Shown: positions 52,115 to 61,800 of the stretch, in pieces
Layout: each line of letters starts with the position of its first letter
Position numbering within the stretch: position 1 is the stretch's first letter
Origin: Actinomycetes bacterium
Lineage (GTDB): Bacteria; Actinomycetota; Acidimicrobiia; Acidimicrobiales; Ilumatobacteraceae
Assembly: GCA_021414085.1 (NCBI GenBank)
Contig: JAIOPC010000010.1
Span: 62,001-126,000 of the forward strand
Direction of reading: 5' to 3'
Length of the DNA stretch: 64,000 nt
Position numbers and translations under genes: made by a program
Notes under the pieces: generated by a model
What the model was told of the DNA's origin: nothing
The model's input: the letters and a program-made list of their open reading frames with translations, nothing else
Databases searched by the model: none

Positions 52115-53263
52115 TCAGACCTGGCCCGTAAGGGGAACGCCCAAAAGGCCAGCGGCAGCGTGGACTCCGTGGCCCGCGGCGACCGCCGCGTCGATGGCGG
52201 CTATCGCCGAGGGCGTATCCAGGTCGTCGTCCAGCGCCGCACGGACTTCGTCGAGCACGCCGACACCGTGACCTTCAACGACACCATCCCCATGCGGGGC
52301 GTTGAGCCATGCCTGCAACCGGGCAGCGTTGCGGGGCATGAGTTCGTCGTTCCACTCCCACTCTTTGCGGTAATGGTGCTCAATGATGGCCAGGCGAATC
52401 ACCCGCGGATCGTATTCAGTGCGCAGTTTGTCGACGAAGACCAGGTTGCCCAGGCTCTTGGACATCTTCGAGCCGTTCATAAACACCATGGCCACATGCA
52501 TCCAGTGCTTCACGAACGGTTCGCCGGTCGCGGCTTCGCTTTGCGCGCGTTCGCACTCGTGATGCGGGAAGATCAGGTCGCTGCCGCCGCCGTGCAGATC
52601 GATCGTGGTGCCCAGTTCGCGTAGCGCCAGCGCGCTGCACTCGATGTGCCAGCCCGGACGTCCGGGGCCCCACATGGTGTCCCAGCTGGGTTCGTCGGAC
52701 AACGAGGGGTGCCACAACACGAAGTCGAGTGGCTGCCGCTTGTGCGGGTCTTCCACGTTCCCGCCGCGCTGGCGTGCGAACTCCAGCATCTGCTCTTCGC
52801 TGTAGTGACTGAGGCTGCCGAACGAGGGAAACTTCGACACGTCGAAGTAGACGCTGCCGCCCGCCTCATATGCGAAACCGCGCTCGAGCACCATTCCGAT
52901 GAATCCGCGAATGTCGGGGATCGCGCTCGACGCGCGCGGAGAGCTATGCACTGGCAACGCGTTGAGCGCTTGCATATCGCGTTCGAAGCGGGCCTCTTCG
53001 CCCGCGGCGAGATCGAGGTAGTGAACGCCCAGCTCGCGTGCCTTGGCGAACAATGGGTCGTCAACGTCGGTGACGTTGCGCACACAGCGCACCGTGTGGC
53101 CCATATCGATCAGACGCCGCTGCAACACGTCGTAGTTGATGAACGTCGCCGCGTGGCCAAGATGGGTCGCGTCGTACGGCGTAATGCCGCACGTGTACAT
53201 CAGAACTTGCGGCCCTGGCTCGAACGGCACCACCGCTTGGCGGGCCGTGTCGTACAGTCGCAT
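52115..53263 (-). CDS. mshC: Cysteine:GlcN-Ins ligase MshC (mycothiol biosynthesis)
   Basis: ATP-dependently joins cysteine to glucosaminyl-inositol, the penultimate step of mycothiol synthesis. The 382-residue protein is CysS-like but has the MshC form of the first motif, MYTCGITPYDATHLGHAATF (CysS has CGPTVYD), then VRNVTDVDDPLFAKA, the zinc-site region HIECSALALREL and HGGGSDLIFPHHECERAQSEA, and GSKMSKSLGNL. It is shorter than CysS, lacking most of the anticodon domain. ATG 53263 is used; GTG 53269 overlaps the npdG stop. A paralogous CysS2 cannot be fully excluded. Confidence 0.85.
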   Translation of the reverse strand: MRLYDTARQAVVPFEPGPQVLMYTCGITPYDATHLGHAATFINYDVLQRRLIDMGHTVRCVRNVTDVDDPLFAKARELGVHYLDLAAGEEARFERDMQALNALPVHSSPRASSAIPDIRGFIGMVLERGFAYEAGGSVYFDVSKFPSFGSLSHYSEEQMLEFARQRGGNVEDPHKRQPLDFVLWHPSLSDEPSWDTMWGPGRPGWHIECSALALRELGTTIDLHGGGSDLIFPHHECERAQSEAATGEPFVKHWMHVAMVFMNGSKMSKSLGNLVFVDKLRTEYDPRVIRLAIIEHHYRKEWEWNDELMPRNAARLQAWLNAPHGDGVVEGHGVGVLDEVRAALDDDLDTPSAIAAIDAAVAAGHGVHAAAGLLGVPLTGQV

Positions 53264-53265
53264 CG

Positions 53266-53979
53266 TCACGTGGGCGACGATACCGGCTTGGCGGAACTCG
53301 CCGCCGACTTCGCGGCTCGCGGATCGCCCTTGATACCAGTCAGCTTCGGTGCCACCCGCGTCTTGTAACGCACGTTCAACTGCAGCAACACAGCGGTAAA
53401 CGCCTCGATTGCGGTCGCATTCGAAAGTTCGCCCGCATCCAGCGGCCGGCAGCCGGGGATCTTGCTGACGATTTCGCTGATCGTGATGACGGCCGCGGGA
53501 TCGTCGCCGCAGATGAGCACGTCGCTATCGATGGGCTCGCCAATATGGCCCAGCTCGGTGGCTGGCAAATGGTGAAACGCGGCGACCACGTGCGACTTGG
53601 GAACCGCCGCCTGAACATGGGCAGCGACACTCCCCCGTGGCGGAACCAGCGGCTGAAACTCGTGACCCACGCGCACCAACGCGTTGGCCATGCTGACCAC
53701 GATCTTGCCTTCGAGCGCCACCTTATGCTCCTGAGCGATGGTCGCCGCCCCGTCCCATGGCGTCGCGATGATGACGATGTCGCAATCCGCAGCGCCTGCG
53801 TTGTCGGCGTAAGTCAGACGGGGCGCGAGGTCCGGCCACTTCTCGACGATGCTGTCGCGCGCCTCCATGGCCCGGTACTTCGACCGCGACCCAATCACTG
53901 CGTCGTAACCGACTGACGCGAGTCGCGCGGCAAGCGCGCTACCCGCCGGGCCTGTGCCACCGAGAAAGCCGATCCGCAT
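53266..53979 (-). CDS. npdG: NADPH-dependent F420 reductase
   Basis: Transfers hydride between NADPH and coenzyme F420. The 237-residue protein opens MRIGFLGGTGPAGSALAARLA (Rossmann GGTGPAG), followed by VIGSRSKYRAMEARDSI, IATPWDGAA, VVSMANALV and VVAAFHHLPATELG near residue 145, and ends with DAGELSNATAIEAFTAVLLQLNVRYK, all typical of Fno/NpdG. ATG 53979 is the family start. It fits the LLM-type F420 enzyme in the window. It is coupled to mshC (GTGA). Confidence 0.93.
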   Translation of the reverse strand: MRIGFLGGTGPAGSALAARLASVGYDAVIGSRSKYRAMEARDSIVEKWPDLAPRLTYADNAGAADCDIVIIATPWDGAATIAQEHKVALEGKIVVSMANALVRVGHEFQPLVPPRGSVAAHVQAAVPKSHVVAAFHHLPATELGHIGEPIDSDVLICGDDPAAVITISEIVSKIPGCRPLDAGELSNATAIEAFTAVLLQLNVRYKTRVAPKLTGIKGDPRAAKSAASSAKPVSSPT

Positions 53980-54022
53980 CGGATCAGCCTTGCACACCAC
54001 TATCGCCACAGCGAAGGCCGGG

Positions 54023-54028
54023 TACGCT
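54023..54028 (+). promoter_or_regulatory. Leaderless-type -10 box of fabI
   Basis: TACGCT lies seven bases before ATG 54036, in the 56-base gap to divergent npdG. Confidence 0.45.
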
Positions 54029-54035
54029 GGCTTGC

Positions 54036-54803
54036 ATGGGCCTTCTCGACGGCAAGAACATCGTGATTACCGGCGTCCTCACCGATGCCTCGCTGGCATA
54101 CGGCGTGGCGGTGCTCGCGCAGCAAGAGGGCGCACAGATCGTGCTCACCGGCGCTGGGCGTGCGCTCAGCCTGACCGAGCGCACCGGACGCAAGTTGCCA
54201 CAGCCGGCCGAGGTATTCGAACTCGATGTCACGCAACCTGCGCACCTGGTGAGCGTGCGCGAGGCGCTAGAGAAGAAGTGGGGCCGGGTGGACGGCGTAT
54301 TGCACAGCATCGGGTTTGCGCCCGAGGCATGCTTGGGCGACGACTTCATGGCGCCACAGTGGGAAGACGTGTCGGTCGCCCTGCACATCAGCGCCTACTC
54401 GCTGAAGGCGCTAGCGGAGGCGTTTGCGCCGCTGATGACCAATGGTGGCGCGTTCGTCGGGCTCGATTTCGACAACACGGTGGCATGGCCGGCATACAAC
54501 TGGATGGGCGTTGCCAAGAGCGCGCTCGAGAGCGTCAGCCGCTACTTGGCGAAAGAGCTCGGGCCAAAGGGCATTCGCAGCAACTTGGTTGCCGCCGGCC
54601 CGGTGAAGACGATGGCGGCGAAGAGCATCCCCGGCTTCAAGAAGTTTGAAGACGTATGGGGCGACCGCGCGCCCCTGGGTTGGGATGTCACCGACTCATC
54701 TGCCGTTGCCAAGGCATGTATTGCGATGCTCAGTGATTGGTTCCCAGCAACGACGGGCGAAGTGGTACACGTCGACGGCGGCTACCACGCCATCGGCGCC
54801 TAA
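54036..54803 (+). CDS. fabI: Enoyl-[acyl-carrier-protein] reductase (FabI/InhA-like)
   Basis: NADH-dependent reductase of fatty-acid elongation. The 255-residue SDR-fold protein opens MGLLDGKNIVITGVLTDASLAYGVA, has DGVLHSIGFAPEACLG, and the catalytic YNWMGVAKSALESVSRYLAKELG, with Tyr-(Xaa)5-Lys spacing rather than the Tyr-Xaa3-Lys of other SDRs, and ends with a QVVHVDGG-like VVHVDGGYHAIGA. These mark the InhA/FabI branch, the target class of isoniazid and triclosan. Divergent from npdG. Confidence 0.93.
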   Translation: MGLLDGKNIVITGVLTDASLAYGVAVLAQQEGAQIVLTGAGRALSLTERTGRKLPQPAEVFELDVTQPAHLVSVREALEKKWGRVDGVLHSIGFAPEACLGDDFMAPQWEDVSVALHISAYSLKALAEAFAPLMTNGGAFVGLDFDNTVAWPAYNWMGVAKSALESVSRYLAKELGPKGIRSNLVAAGPVKTMAAKSIPGFKKFEDVWGDRAPLGWDVTDSSAVAKACIAMLSDWFPATTGEVVHVDGGYHAIGA

Positions 54804-54827
54804 GCGCCGAGTCGTGAAGCACACACC

Positions 54828-56804
54828 GTGAATCGTCTCGCGCAAGAAACCTCGCCGTACCTTCGCCAGCACCGCGACAATCCGGTCGATTGGTACGCAT
54901 GGGGGCCCGACGCGTTCGCCGAGGCTGCGGCACGAAATGTGCCGGTGCTCTTAAGCGTCGGCTACTCCGCATGCCATTGGTGCCATGTGATGGCCCACGA
55001 CTGCTTCGAGGATACGGAAGTGGCAGCGCGCATGAACGAACTGTTCGTCAACGTGAAAGTGGATCGCGAGGAACGGCCAGACGTCGACTCCATCTATATG
55101 GACGCTGTGCAAGCAATGACCGGTCGCGGCGGCTGGCCGATGACCGTCTTCATGACGCCAGCTGGCGAACCGTTCTACGGCGGTACGTACTTCCCCAAAG
55201 CGCAGTTCATGCAATTGATGACCGCTATCGACGACGTGTGGCGCACGCGGCCCGACGACATCAAGCAGAACATCACCGCACTCACCGAATCGTTACGCCG
55301 AACTGCAGTGGTGACACCGGTCGCCGACGTGCCGGGCCTCGAGCTCGTCGAGCTTGGGCTGGAACAGTTGGCCGCGACTTTCGATTCGCGATGGGGCGGG
55401 TTCGGTGGCGCGCCGAAGTTCCCGTCGACGATGAGTCTCGATCTCATCGCGCAATCGCTAGTGCACGAACCGAGCGATCAGCGGGCAACGATCCTCACCA
55501 CGTCGCTAGATGCGATGGCGAGCGGCGGCATCTACGACCACATCGGCGGAGGGTTCGCTCGCTACTCAGTCGACGCACAGTGGCTGGTGCCGCACTTCGA
55601 GAAGATGCTCTACGACCAGGCGTTGTTCGTGCGGTTATACACCCATGCCGCTGTCGTCACCGGGCTCCCCCGCTACCAGCAAGTGGTCGAAGAGACCGTC
55701 GAGTACGTGTTGCGCGACCTACGTCATCCCGACGGTGGCTTCTACTGCGCCGAGGACGCGGATTCGCCCGACGAACACGGGCATGGTCACGAAGGCCTGT
55801 TCCACACGTGGACAATCGCAGAGGTGCGCGCGGTTCTCGGCGCCGACGCCGATGCGGCGTTGGAGTGGTACGAGTTCACCGAGGAGGGCAACTTCGAGGG
55901 GCGCACGATTCCGGCCCGATTGCATCACCGCGGTGAGCTAGACCGACCGGCTCACATCGAAGCAGCGCGGCGAGCACTGTTCGAAGCGCGCAACGCGCGA
56001 TTGCGTCCGGGCCTCGACGACAAGGTGCTGACCGAGTGGAACGGTTTGATGCTGGCGTCGCTGTGTGAAGCAGCGGCGATCTTTGGTCGTGCCGACTGGA
56101 CCGCGGCTGCGATCGCCAATGGCGAGTTCCTATTGCGCAGCTTGCGGCGGACTAACGGCCGTTGGCACCGCTCGTGGCACGCCAGTGGCGAGCCGCAGGC
56201 GCGTCACGACGCGTTGGCAGCCGATCACGCGGCACTCATCGATGCCTTCACTCGCCTTGGCGAGCTGACCGGTCAGTCGCGATGGATCTCCGCAGCACAA
56301 GAAGTCGTCGAGATCTTGCTTGATCACTTCTGGGATGTCGATCGCGGAGGCGTGTTCACGACCGCCGACGACGGCGAGCGCCTGGTGGCCCGCCAGAAAG
56401 AACTGTTTGACAACGCCACGCCGTCGGCCAACTCAACCGCCGCTCTCGCGCTCTACCGACTAGGAGCGCTGACGGGCGAGGCGCGGTACACACAGCACGG
56501 CGATCAGATCCTGCGGCTACTCGGGCGAGCGATCCCGCAGGCGCCAAGCGGGTTCTCGCAGGCGATCACAGCCGTGTGGCTGCGCCAGGAGGGCACCACC
56601 GAGATCGTCGTCACGGGCGATCGGCCCGACTTGGTGGCCGAGGTGCAGCGCCGCTGGCTACCAAATGCTGTGCTCGCATGGGGTGAGCGCTACGAGAGTC
56701 CGTTGTGGGCACAGCGAGCCGATGGCATGGCGTATGTGTGTCGCAATCATGTGTGCCAGCTGCCGGTCAGCGAAGTTGTTGCCCTGGCGGCACAACTGAC
56801 CTGA
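54828..56804 (+). CDS. Thioredoxin-domain protein of the DUF255/YyaL (SSP411) family
   Basis: A 658-residue cytosolic protein. N-terminal thioredoxin-like domain: NRLAQETSPYLRQHRDNPVDWYAWG, SVGYSACHWCHVMAHDCFED with CHWC as the redox motif near residue 48, and GGWPMTVFMTPAGEPFYGGTYFP. The rest is an (alpha/alpha) barrel like N-acyl-glucosamine epimerases: GGIYDHIGGGFARYSVD, WLVPHFEKMLYDQALF, GGFYCAEDADSPDE, EWNGLMLASL. Full length for the family. Its biochemical role is not established. Start GTG 54828, 24 bases after fabI. Confidence 0.9.
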   Translation: MNRLAQETSPYLRQHRDNPVDWYAWGPDAFAEAAARNVPVLLSVGYSACHWCHVMAHDCFEDTEVAARMNELFVNVKVDREERPDVDSIYMDAVQAMTGRGGWPMTVFMTPAGEPFYGGTYFPKAQFMQLMTAIDDVWRTRPDDIKQNITALTESLRRTAVVTPVADVPGLELVELGLEQLAATFDSRWGGFGGAPKFPSTMSLDLIAQSLVHEPSDQRATILTTSLDAMASGGIYDHIGGGFARYSVDAQWLVPHFEKMLYDQALFVRLYTHAAVVTGLPRYQQVVEETVEYVLRDLRHPDGGFYCAEDADSPDEHGHGHEGLFHTWTIAEVRAVLGADADAALEWYEFTEEGNFEGRTIPARLHHRGELDRPAHIEAARRALFEARNARLRPGLDDKVLTEWNGLMLASLCEAAAIFGRADWTAAAIANGEFLLRSLRRTNGRWHRSWHASGEPQARHDALAADHAALIDAFTRLGELTGQSRWISAAQEVVEILLDHFWDVDRGGVFTTADDGERLVARQKELFDNATPSANSTAALALYRLGALTGEARYTQHGDQILRLLGRAIPQAPSGFSQAITAVWLRQEGTTEIVVTGDRPDLVAEVQRRWLPNAVLAWGERYESPLWAQRADGMAYVCRNHVCQLPVSEVVALAAQLT

Positions 56805-56823
56805 GAGCTGCCAAGCTGTGTGA

Positions 56824-57309
56824 ATGACCCGCCTCACTGCACTCCCCCGCACACTGCTCCTCACAGCCACCGCACTTATCGGTTTCGCGGCATGTAGCAG
56901 CGACAGCAACAAGACAACCGTCGAAGACCTCAGCACGATCGACGCGACGCTTCCGCCCGGTGTCACGCTTCCGCCTGGCGTTGTGGTGCCAGGCGCGACC
57001 GGCGATTGCCAGGCCGTCTACGTGCAATTCATTACAGCGATGACGTCCGCGTTCGCGCCGGCGGGAACGGTGGATTACAGCCAAGTCTTCGGCGACGTCT
57101 CGGCCGCTGTGCCGGCCGACTTGCAGGACGATCTGGCGATCCTGTCGACAGCCTTCCAGGAGTACGGCGCGATCTTGGTCGCCAATAACAACGATGCAAC
57201 CAGCGCCGAAGTGCAGGCAGCGGTTCAGTCGTTGAGCACACCGGAAGTCAACGCGGCCAGCGCCGCGGTGCAGGCCTACTTCGACGAGACCTGCCCCAAC
57301 CTGACGTGA
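56824..57309 (+). CDS. Secreted lipoprotein of unknown function
   Basis: A 161-residue protein with a signal peptide (LPRTLLLTATALIGFAAC) and lipobox FAAC at residue 24. A Pro-rich tether with PPGVTLPPGVVVPG follows, then a helical domain of about 100 residues containing two Cys (GDCQAVY and DETCPNL) that may form a disulfide. Family not recognised; similar small Cys-paired lipoproteins are frequent in this lineage. It lies 19 bases after the DUF255 gene. Confidence 0.72.
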   Translation: MTRLTALPRTLLLTATALIGFAACSSDSNKTTVEDLSTIDATLPPGVTLPPGVVVPGATGDCQAVYVQFITAMTSAFAPAGTVDYSQVFGDVSAAVPADLQDDLAILSTAFQEYGAILVANNNDATSAEVQAAVQSLSTPEVNAASAAVQAYFDETCPNLT

Positions 57310-57314
57310 GATTG

Positions 57315-57349
57315 GGCTCGCCGCGAGCGACACACGCGGACGGCGAGCC
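57315..57349. terminator. Hairpin between convergent genes
   Basis: GGCTCGCCG (57315-57323) pairs with CGGCGAGCC (57341-57349) as a 9-bp stem with a loop of 17 bases. No T run follows on the plus strand; on the minus strand a TTT lies before the stem instead of after it. It may still end the lipoprotein transcript. The remaining 70 bases to 57419 hold nothing I recognise. Confidence 0.45.
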
Positions 57350-57419
57350 AAATCAACGGAACCTGCAACGGCAAGCGACCGTACGCGATCAACCTTTGCG
57401 CCAGGCGGCCACCACAGGG

Positions 57420-58010
57420 CTACCAGCGGTTGTGGTGCACAACTTCGATGCGGTCGCGCCGGGGCCGCGTGATTGCTGATCCGCTGGGCGCGTCGGTTGC
57501 GGCGCGCCAACCCAGCGCGACAGCGCCGACTTGCAGCACATGGTCGGGTACGCCCAGCGCGTCGAGTGCGAGGCGCGCGTTGCGAAAGATGCCGAAGTAC
57601 AGCGCGCCCAGCCCGCGCTCCTCCGCGAGCAACAACAGGTTCTGTGTCGCCATTGCTGCGTCGGTCAGCCAGAACGGAACTTCCCAGTTCGCGGCGATCT
57701 CGAGGCCGTGGCCCGCCTTGTCGGCTTCGGCATAGCGACCGGTGTAGGCATTCGGATCGGCAAGTGGCAGCACGACAACCGGTGCGGCCAAGACACCCTC
57801 ATCGAACCACTCATCACCGACGGTGACCTTCCAAAAGTTCGCTAACGCGTCGCCCGACAGTGCCAGAAAGTGAACGCCCTGGCTGTAACCGGCCGACGGC
57901 GCTCGCCGTGCCAGATCGAGCAAGCCATCGACGAGCTCAGGTGCGAGCGCAGTGGATTGGAACTTGCGCGTCATCCGTCGACGACGAATCACATCGTCAA
58001 GGAGCGACAC
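57420..58010 (-). CDS. Nitroreductase-family protein
   Basis: A 196-residue FMN-dependent nitroreductase-fold protein: DVIRRRRMTRKFQSTALAPELVDGLLDLARRAPSAGYSQG (first segment with RRMTRKF), then DAAMATQNLLLLAEERGLGALYFGIFRN, the FMN/dimer helix, and LGVPDHVLQVGAVALGWRAA. It resembles F420- or FMN-dependent nitroreductases of actinobacteria. Substrate unknown. GTG 58010 is used; no clear RBS. Eleven bases separate it from the upstream gene. Confidence 0.87.
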   Translation of the reverse strand: MSLLDDVIRRRRMTRKFQSTALAPELVDGLLDLARRAPSAGYSQGVHFLALSGDALANFWKVTVGDEWFDEGVLAAPVVVLPLADPNAYTGRYAEADKAGHGLEIAANWEVPFWLTDAAMATQNLLLLAEERGLGALYFGIFRNARLALDALGVPDHVLQVGAVALGWRAATDAPSGSAITRPRRDRIEVVHHNRW

Positions 58011-58021
58011 AGGAGTGGGCT

Positions 58022-58681
58022 TCAGGTGCGCGCGCCGAGCTTGACCAAAGCCTCAGCCATGATCCAGCCGTGCACTACCAACGAGCCGCCACCCTTGCCG
58101 GGCACGCCGGTGAACAGGGCAGCCGTTTCGGGCTTCACCTTCTCGGGCTTCAGCGTCTCGTGGTCGAGGAATCCGCTCTGGCCGTTGACCTTGACGACGA
58201 ACGATTGCTCGTCGTACTGACCATCAACGCCGAATCGCTTGGCCAGGCGGCGACCCCACGCCCGCTCCTCGCCCACCGCACGATGGCCGGGGCGAGGAAT
58301 GAGTTCGTCGACGCTGCGGAAGCCCTCCAAGGCACCAGCGAGCACGAAACGCGAGCCGACCACGACGTCTTCGTCGGGGAATGCCATGAGCGCCCGATGG
58401 AAAGCCTCGGTCATTAGCCCCTTCAACACGGTGTCGCGCTTGGAGGTGCGCTTCACGCTGAGCAGTCCGAGCAGCACACAGGGCGTTCCCCCGATGCGCT
58501 CCAGCGTGGCGAAGGCGAAACCGTGCAGGGTGCCGTCGATCCGTGCCGAGGTAATGAGCACCCAGTCTTCTTTGGCCTTTGAGAGCACGCCAATATCGAA
58601 AGCGCCGCCCATCGACGCCATCTCATCGAGCTCGGCGTCGTTGAGTGCTGCGCAGTCCCTGGTATCAACCTGGATTGCCAT
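58022..58681 (-). CDS. Protein of unknown function
   Basis: A 219-residue soluble protein beginning MAIQVDTRDCAALNDAELDEMASMGG. The alternation of strands and helices (WVLITSARIDGTLHGFAFATLERIGGTPCVLLGLLSV, then FHRALMAFPDEDVVVGSRFV) suggests a GNAT-like fold without the acetyl-CoA loop, but I cannot identify it. ATG 58681 has AGGGAG upstream. Transcribed in the same direction as dnaE, about 100 bases downstream of it. Confidence 0.7.
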   Translation of the reverse strand: MAIQVDTRDCAALNDAELDEMASMGGAFDIGVLSKAKEDWVLITSARIDGTLHGFAFATLERIGGTPCVLLGLLSVKRTSKRDTVLKGLMTEAFHRALMAFPDEDVVVGSRFVLAGALEGFRSVDELIPRPGHRAVGEERAWGRRLAKRFGVDGQYDEQSFVVKVNGQSGFLDHETLKPEKVKPETAALFTGVPGKGGGSLVVHGWIMAEALVKLGART

Positions 58682-58781
58682 TGCGCTCAAACTCCCTGTG
58701 AACTTGTGCCCGGTAACAGTCCTCTATTCTGCCACCAAATCGACCCGTTTCCTTCCTCGGAGTTCGGGGCTAGCGAACCAT

Positions 58782-58802
58782 CTAGAGCACTCCCTAGAGC
58801 AC
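58782..58802 (-). repeat. Tandem duplication spanning the dnaE stop
   Basis: CTAGAGCAC occurs at 58782-58790 and 58794-58802 (period 12). On the coding strand this is GTGCTCTAG twice, so the terminal Val-Leu-stop is repeated in frame after one Gly codon. Confidence 0.85.
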
Positions 58803-61800
58803 GACTGCATCGTGGCCAAGGGCCATGCGCAGCTCGCCGACGACTCGATCTAGATCGACGCAGAACTCGTCGGCCAGGCGCAGGATCTTGCCCTGGCCGA
58901 TGTGCAGGTAGACGGGCGAGCTGCCCGGGTGATCACGCAGGATCTTGCGGATCTGGTGGATCTTCAACTCGTTCAGCGAGGTCGCGGGCACCCGCAGGCG
59001 TAGCGGTGCCGAGTTACCGGCGTCGAGTCCCTCCAGAATCTGTACGTCCTGCGCCATGAAACCGGGACGGGTTTCGTCGCGCTTGTCGATTCGGCCGCGC
59101 ACCGTCACGATGGCGTCGTCGATCAGTTTGTGCCCTTGCTCGCTCAGCACTCGCGGGAACACAGTGACTTCGATGGTGTCATCCAAATCTTCCAGGATGA
59201 ACACGGCCATCTGGTCGCCCTTCTTGGTGTACTTGCGCGACATGTTGGTGATGACCCCGCCCAGCAACACGATCGCGCCATCTTCCTTCTCGGTGGCTTC
59301 GGCAACCGAGCAATCGACCTTGCGCCGCAACGCTGCTTCTACACCGAGCAGCGGATGGTCGCTGATGTACAGACCGAGCATCTCTTTCTCGAAGCGCAGC
59401 CGATCGCTCTTGTCGAATTCGAGGGCAGGAATCGACACCCGTTCGTTGAACCCACTCGCCGCATCGTCGCCACCAAGGTCGCCAAACAGACTCATCACGC
59501 CCTGATCGCGCTCACGTCGACGAACCACCGTCGCGTCGATGATCTGTTCGAAGACAAGCAGCAACCCCTTGCGCGGATGGCCGAGCGAGTCGAAGGCTCC
59601 GGCCTTGATCAGCGACTCGACCGTGCGCTTGTTGAGCACGGGCTCGGGTACTCGCTCGACGAAGTCGTGGAACGAGTCGAACGGACCGTTCGCGTCGCGC
59701 TCGCGCAGCATCAGTTCGACCAGGCCCTGCCCGACGTTGCGAATCGCGGCCAAGCCGAACGTGATTGCACCGGGACTGCCCAGCGGCAGCACGACATCGA
59801 CAGGCACATCGGCCGGGGCCATTGCAGCAAACTCGGTGATCGATCGGTTCAGGTCGGGCGTGAGCACCTTCAACCCCATGGCACGGGCATCGCTCAGGTA
59901 CACCGCCGCCCGATCAATGCTGCTCTTCACCGACGACAGCAAGCACGCCATGTACTCGACCGGGTAATGCGCCTTCAGGTACGCGGTCTGGTACGTCACC
60001 AACCCGTAGCCGAATGCGTGGCTCTTGGTAAACGCGTAGTCAGCGAAACGGGCAATCACTTCGAAGAGCTCTACCCCCAACGCGCGGCCGTAGCCGTTGG
60101 TCTCGCAACCGGCTTCGAACTTGATCCGCTCGGCGGCCATCACCTCGCGCGACTTCTTGCCCATCGCCTTGCGCAAGTTGTCGGCGTCGGCGAGCGAATA
60201 GCCGGCAAACTTTTGCGCAACGCGCATCACGCTCTCCTGATAGATCATCAGGCCGTACGTGTCACCAAGCAGCTCCTTCGCGTCCTCGTGGAAGTAGCTG
60301 ACTTCTTGGCGTCCGTTCTTGCGGTCGGCGTAGTCGTAGTGCATGTTCACGCCCATCGGGCCTGGCCGATAGAGGGCGAGCACCGCGGAGACGTCCTCGA
60401 ACGACGTCGGCGCCAGGGCACGCAGCAAGGTTCGCATCGGGGGCGATTCGAGCTGGAACACGCCCATCGTGTCGCCGCGGCCAAGCAGGTCGAACACCGC
60501 TTGATCGTGGAGCGTGATCACATCGATGTCGAACTCCGGGTCCTTCGTCGCCCGCACCATTGCCACGGTGTCGCTGATGACGTCGAGGTTGCGCAGGCCA
60601 AGGAAGTCCATCTTCAGCAGGCCGAGCTCTTCAACGTTGTGCATTTCGAACTGCGTGACTATCGGTGCGTTCTCGGCCAGCCCGCCAGCTTCCGGCTTGC
60701 GTTGCACGGGCAGGTAATTCGTGAGCGCATCCTTGGTAATCACCACCGCCGCGGCGTGAATACCGTCGCTGCGCTTCAGCCCCTCGAGCCCTTTCGCCAC
60801 GTCGACGACGCGCTTCACCTCCGGGTCGATGTCGACCATCGCCCGCAGTTCGGCAGCCGCCTTGTAGCCATCGCGGTAACTCGGGTGATCCTCGAAGCAG
60901 TAGCGCAACGGCGTGTCGCGACCCATCACCAATGGCGGCATCGTCTTTGCGATCTTGTCGCCCATGCCGTACGGGTAACCGAGCACACGCGCCGCATCGC
61001 GCACGGCGTTGCGCGCCTTAATGGTGGCGAAGGTGATGATCTGCGCGACATGATCGCGGCCGTAGCGCTGTGCCGCGTACTGGATCATCTCGTCGCGGTA
61101 ACGCGAGTCGAAGTCCATGTCAATATCGGGCATCGAGATGCGGCTCGGGTTCAAGAAGCGCTCGAACAGCAAGTCGTACTTGATCGGATCGAGATCGGTG
61201 ATGCGCAGGCAGTACGCAACTGCGCAGCCAGCTGCTGAGCCACGACCGGGGCCAACGCGGACGCCCTTGTCTTTCGCGTACTTGATGAGATCCCACACGA
61301 TCAGGAAGTACGAGGCGAACCCCATGTTCTTGATGACTTGCAACTCGTACGCCAAACGTTCGAGAACCGCGGCGGGCAACACTTCGCCCCACCGATCGTG
61401 GGCGCCATTCCATGCGAGGTGATCGAGGTAGCTGGCGTCGTCGGTGAAGCCTTCCGGAACTGGGAAGTTGGGCAGCTGTGGTTTGCCGAACTCGATTTCG
61501 ACCTGCGCGCGTTCCGCGACCCACAACGTGTTGTCGCAGGCCTCGGGAAAGTCGCGAAACAGATAGCGCATTTCCGCTGCCGACTTGAGGTAGTGCTCTT
61601 GCCCTTCGAACTTGAAGCGCTTCGGGTCGCTGATCGTGGCGCCGGTCTGCACGCACAGCAGCGCGTCGTGTGATTCGTGGTCGTCGCGGTGCACGTAGTG
61701 CGAGTCGTTGGTGGCGAGCAACGGTGCACCGATCTTGCGTGCGATTTCGATCAGCTTCGGGTTCGTGTCGCGCTGGGCTTGAATGCCGTGGTCCTGCAAC

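Noticed and set aside
59130-61238. 702-codon plus-strand open frame inside dnaE
   Set aside because: It is antisense to a fully conserved dnaE, is rich in Arg/His/Val as expected from a GC-rich shadow frame, and has no recognisable domain.
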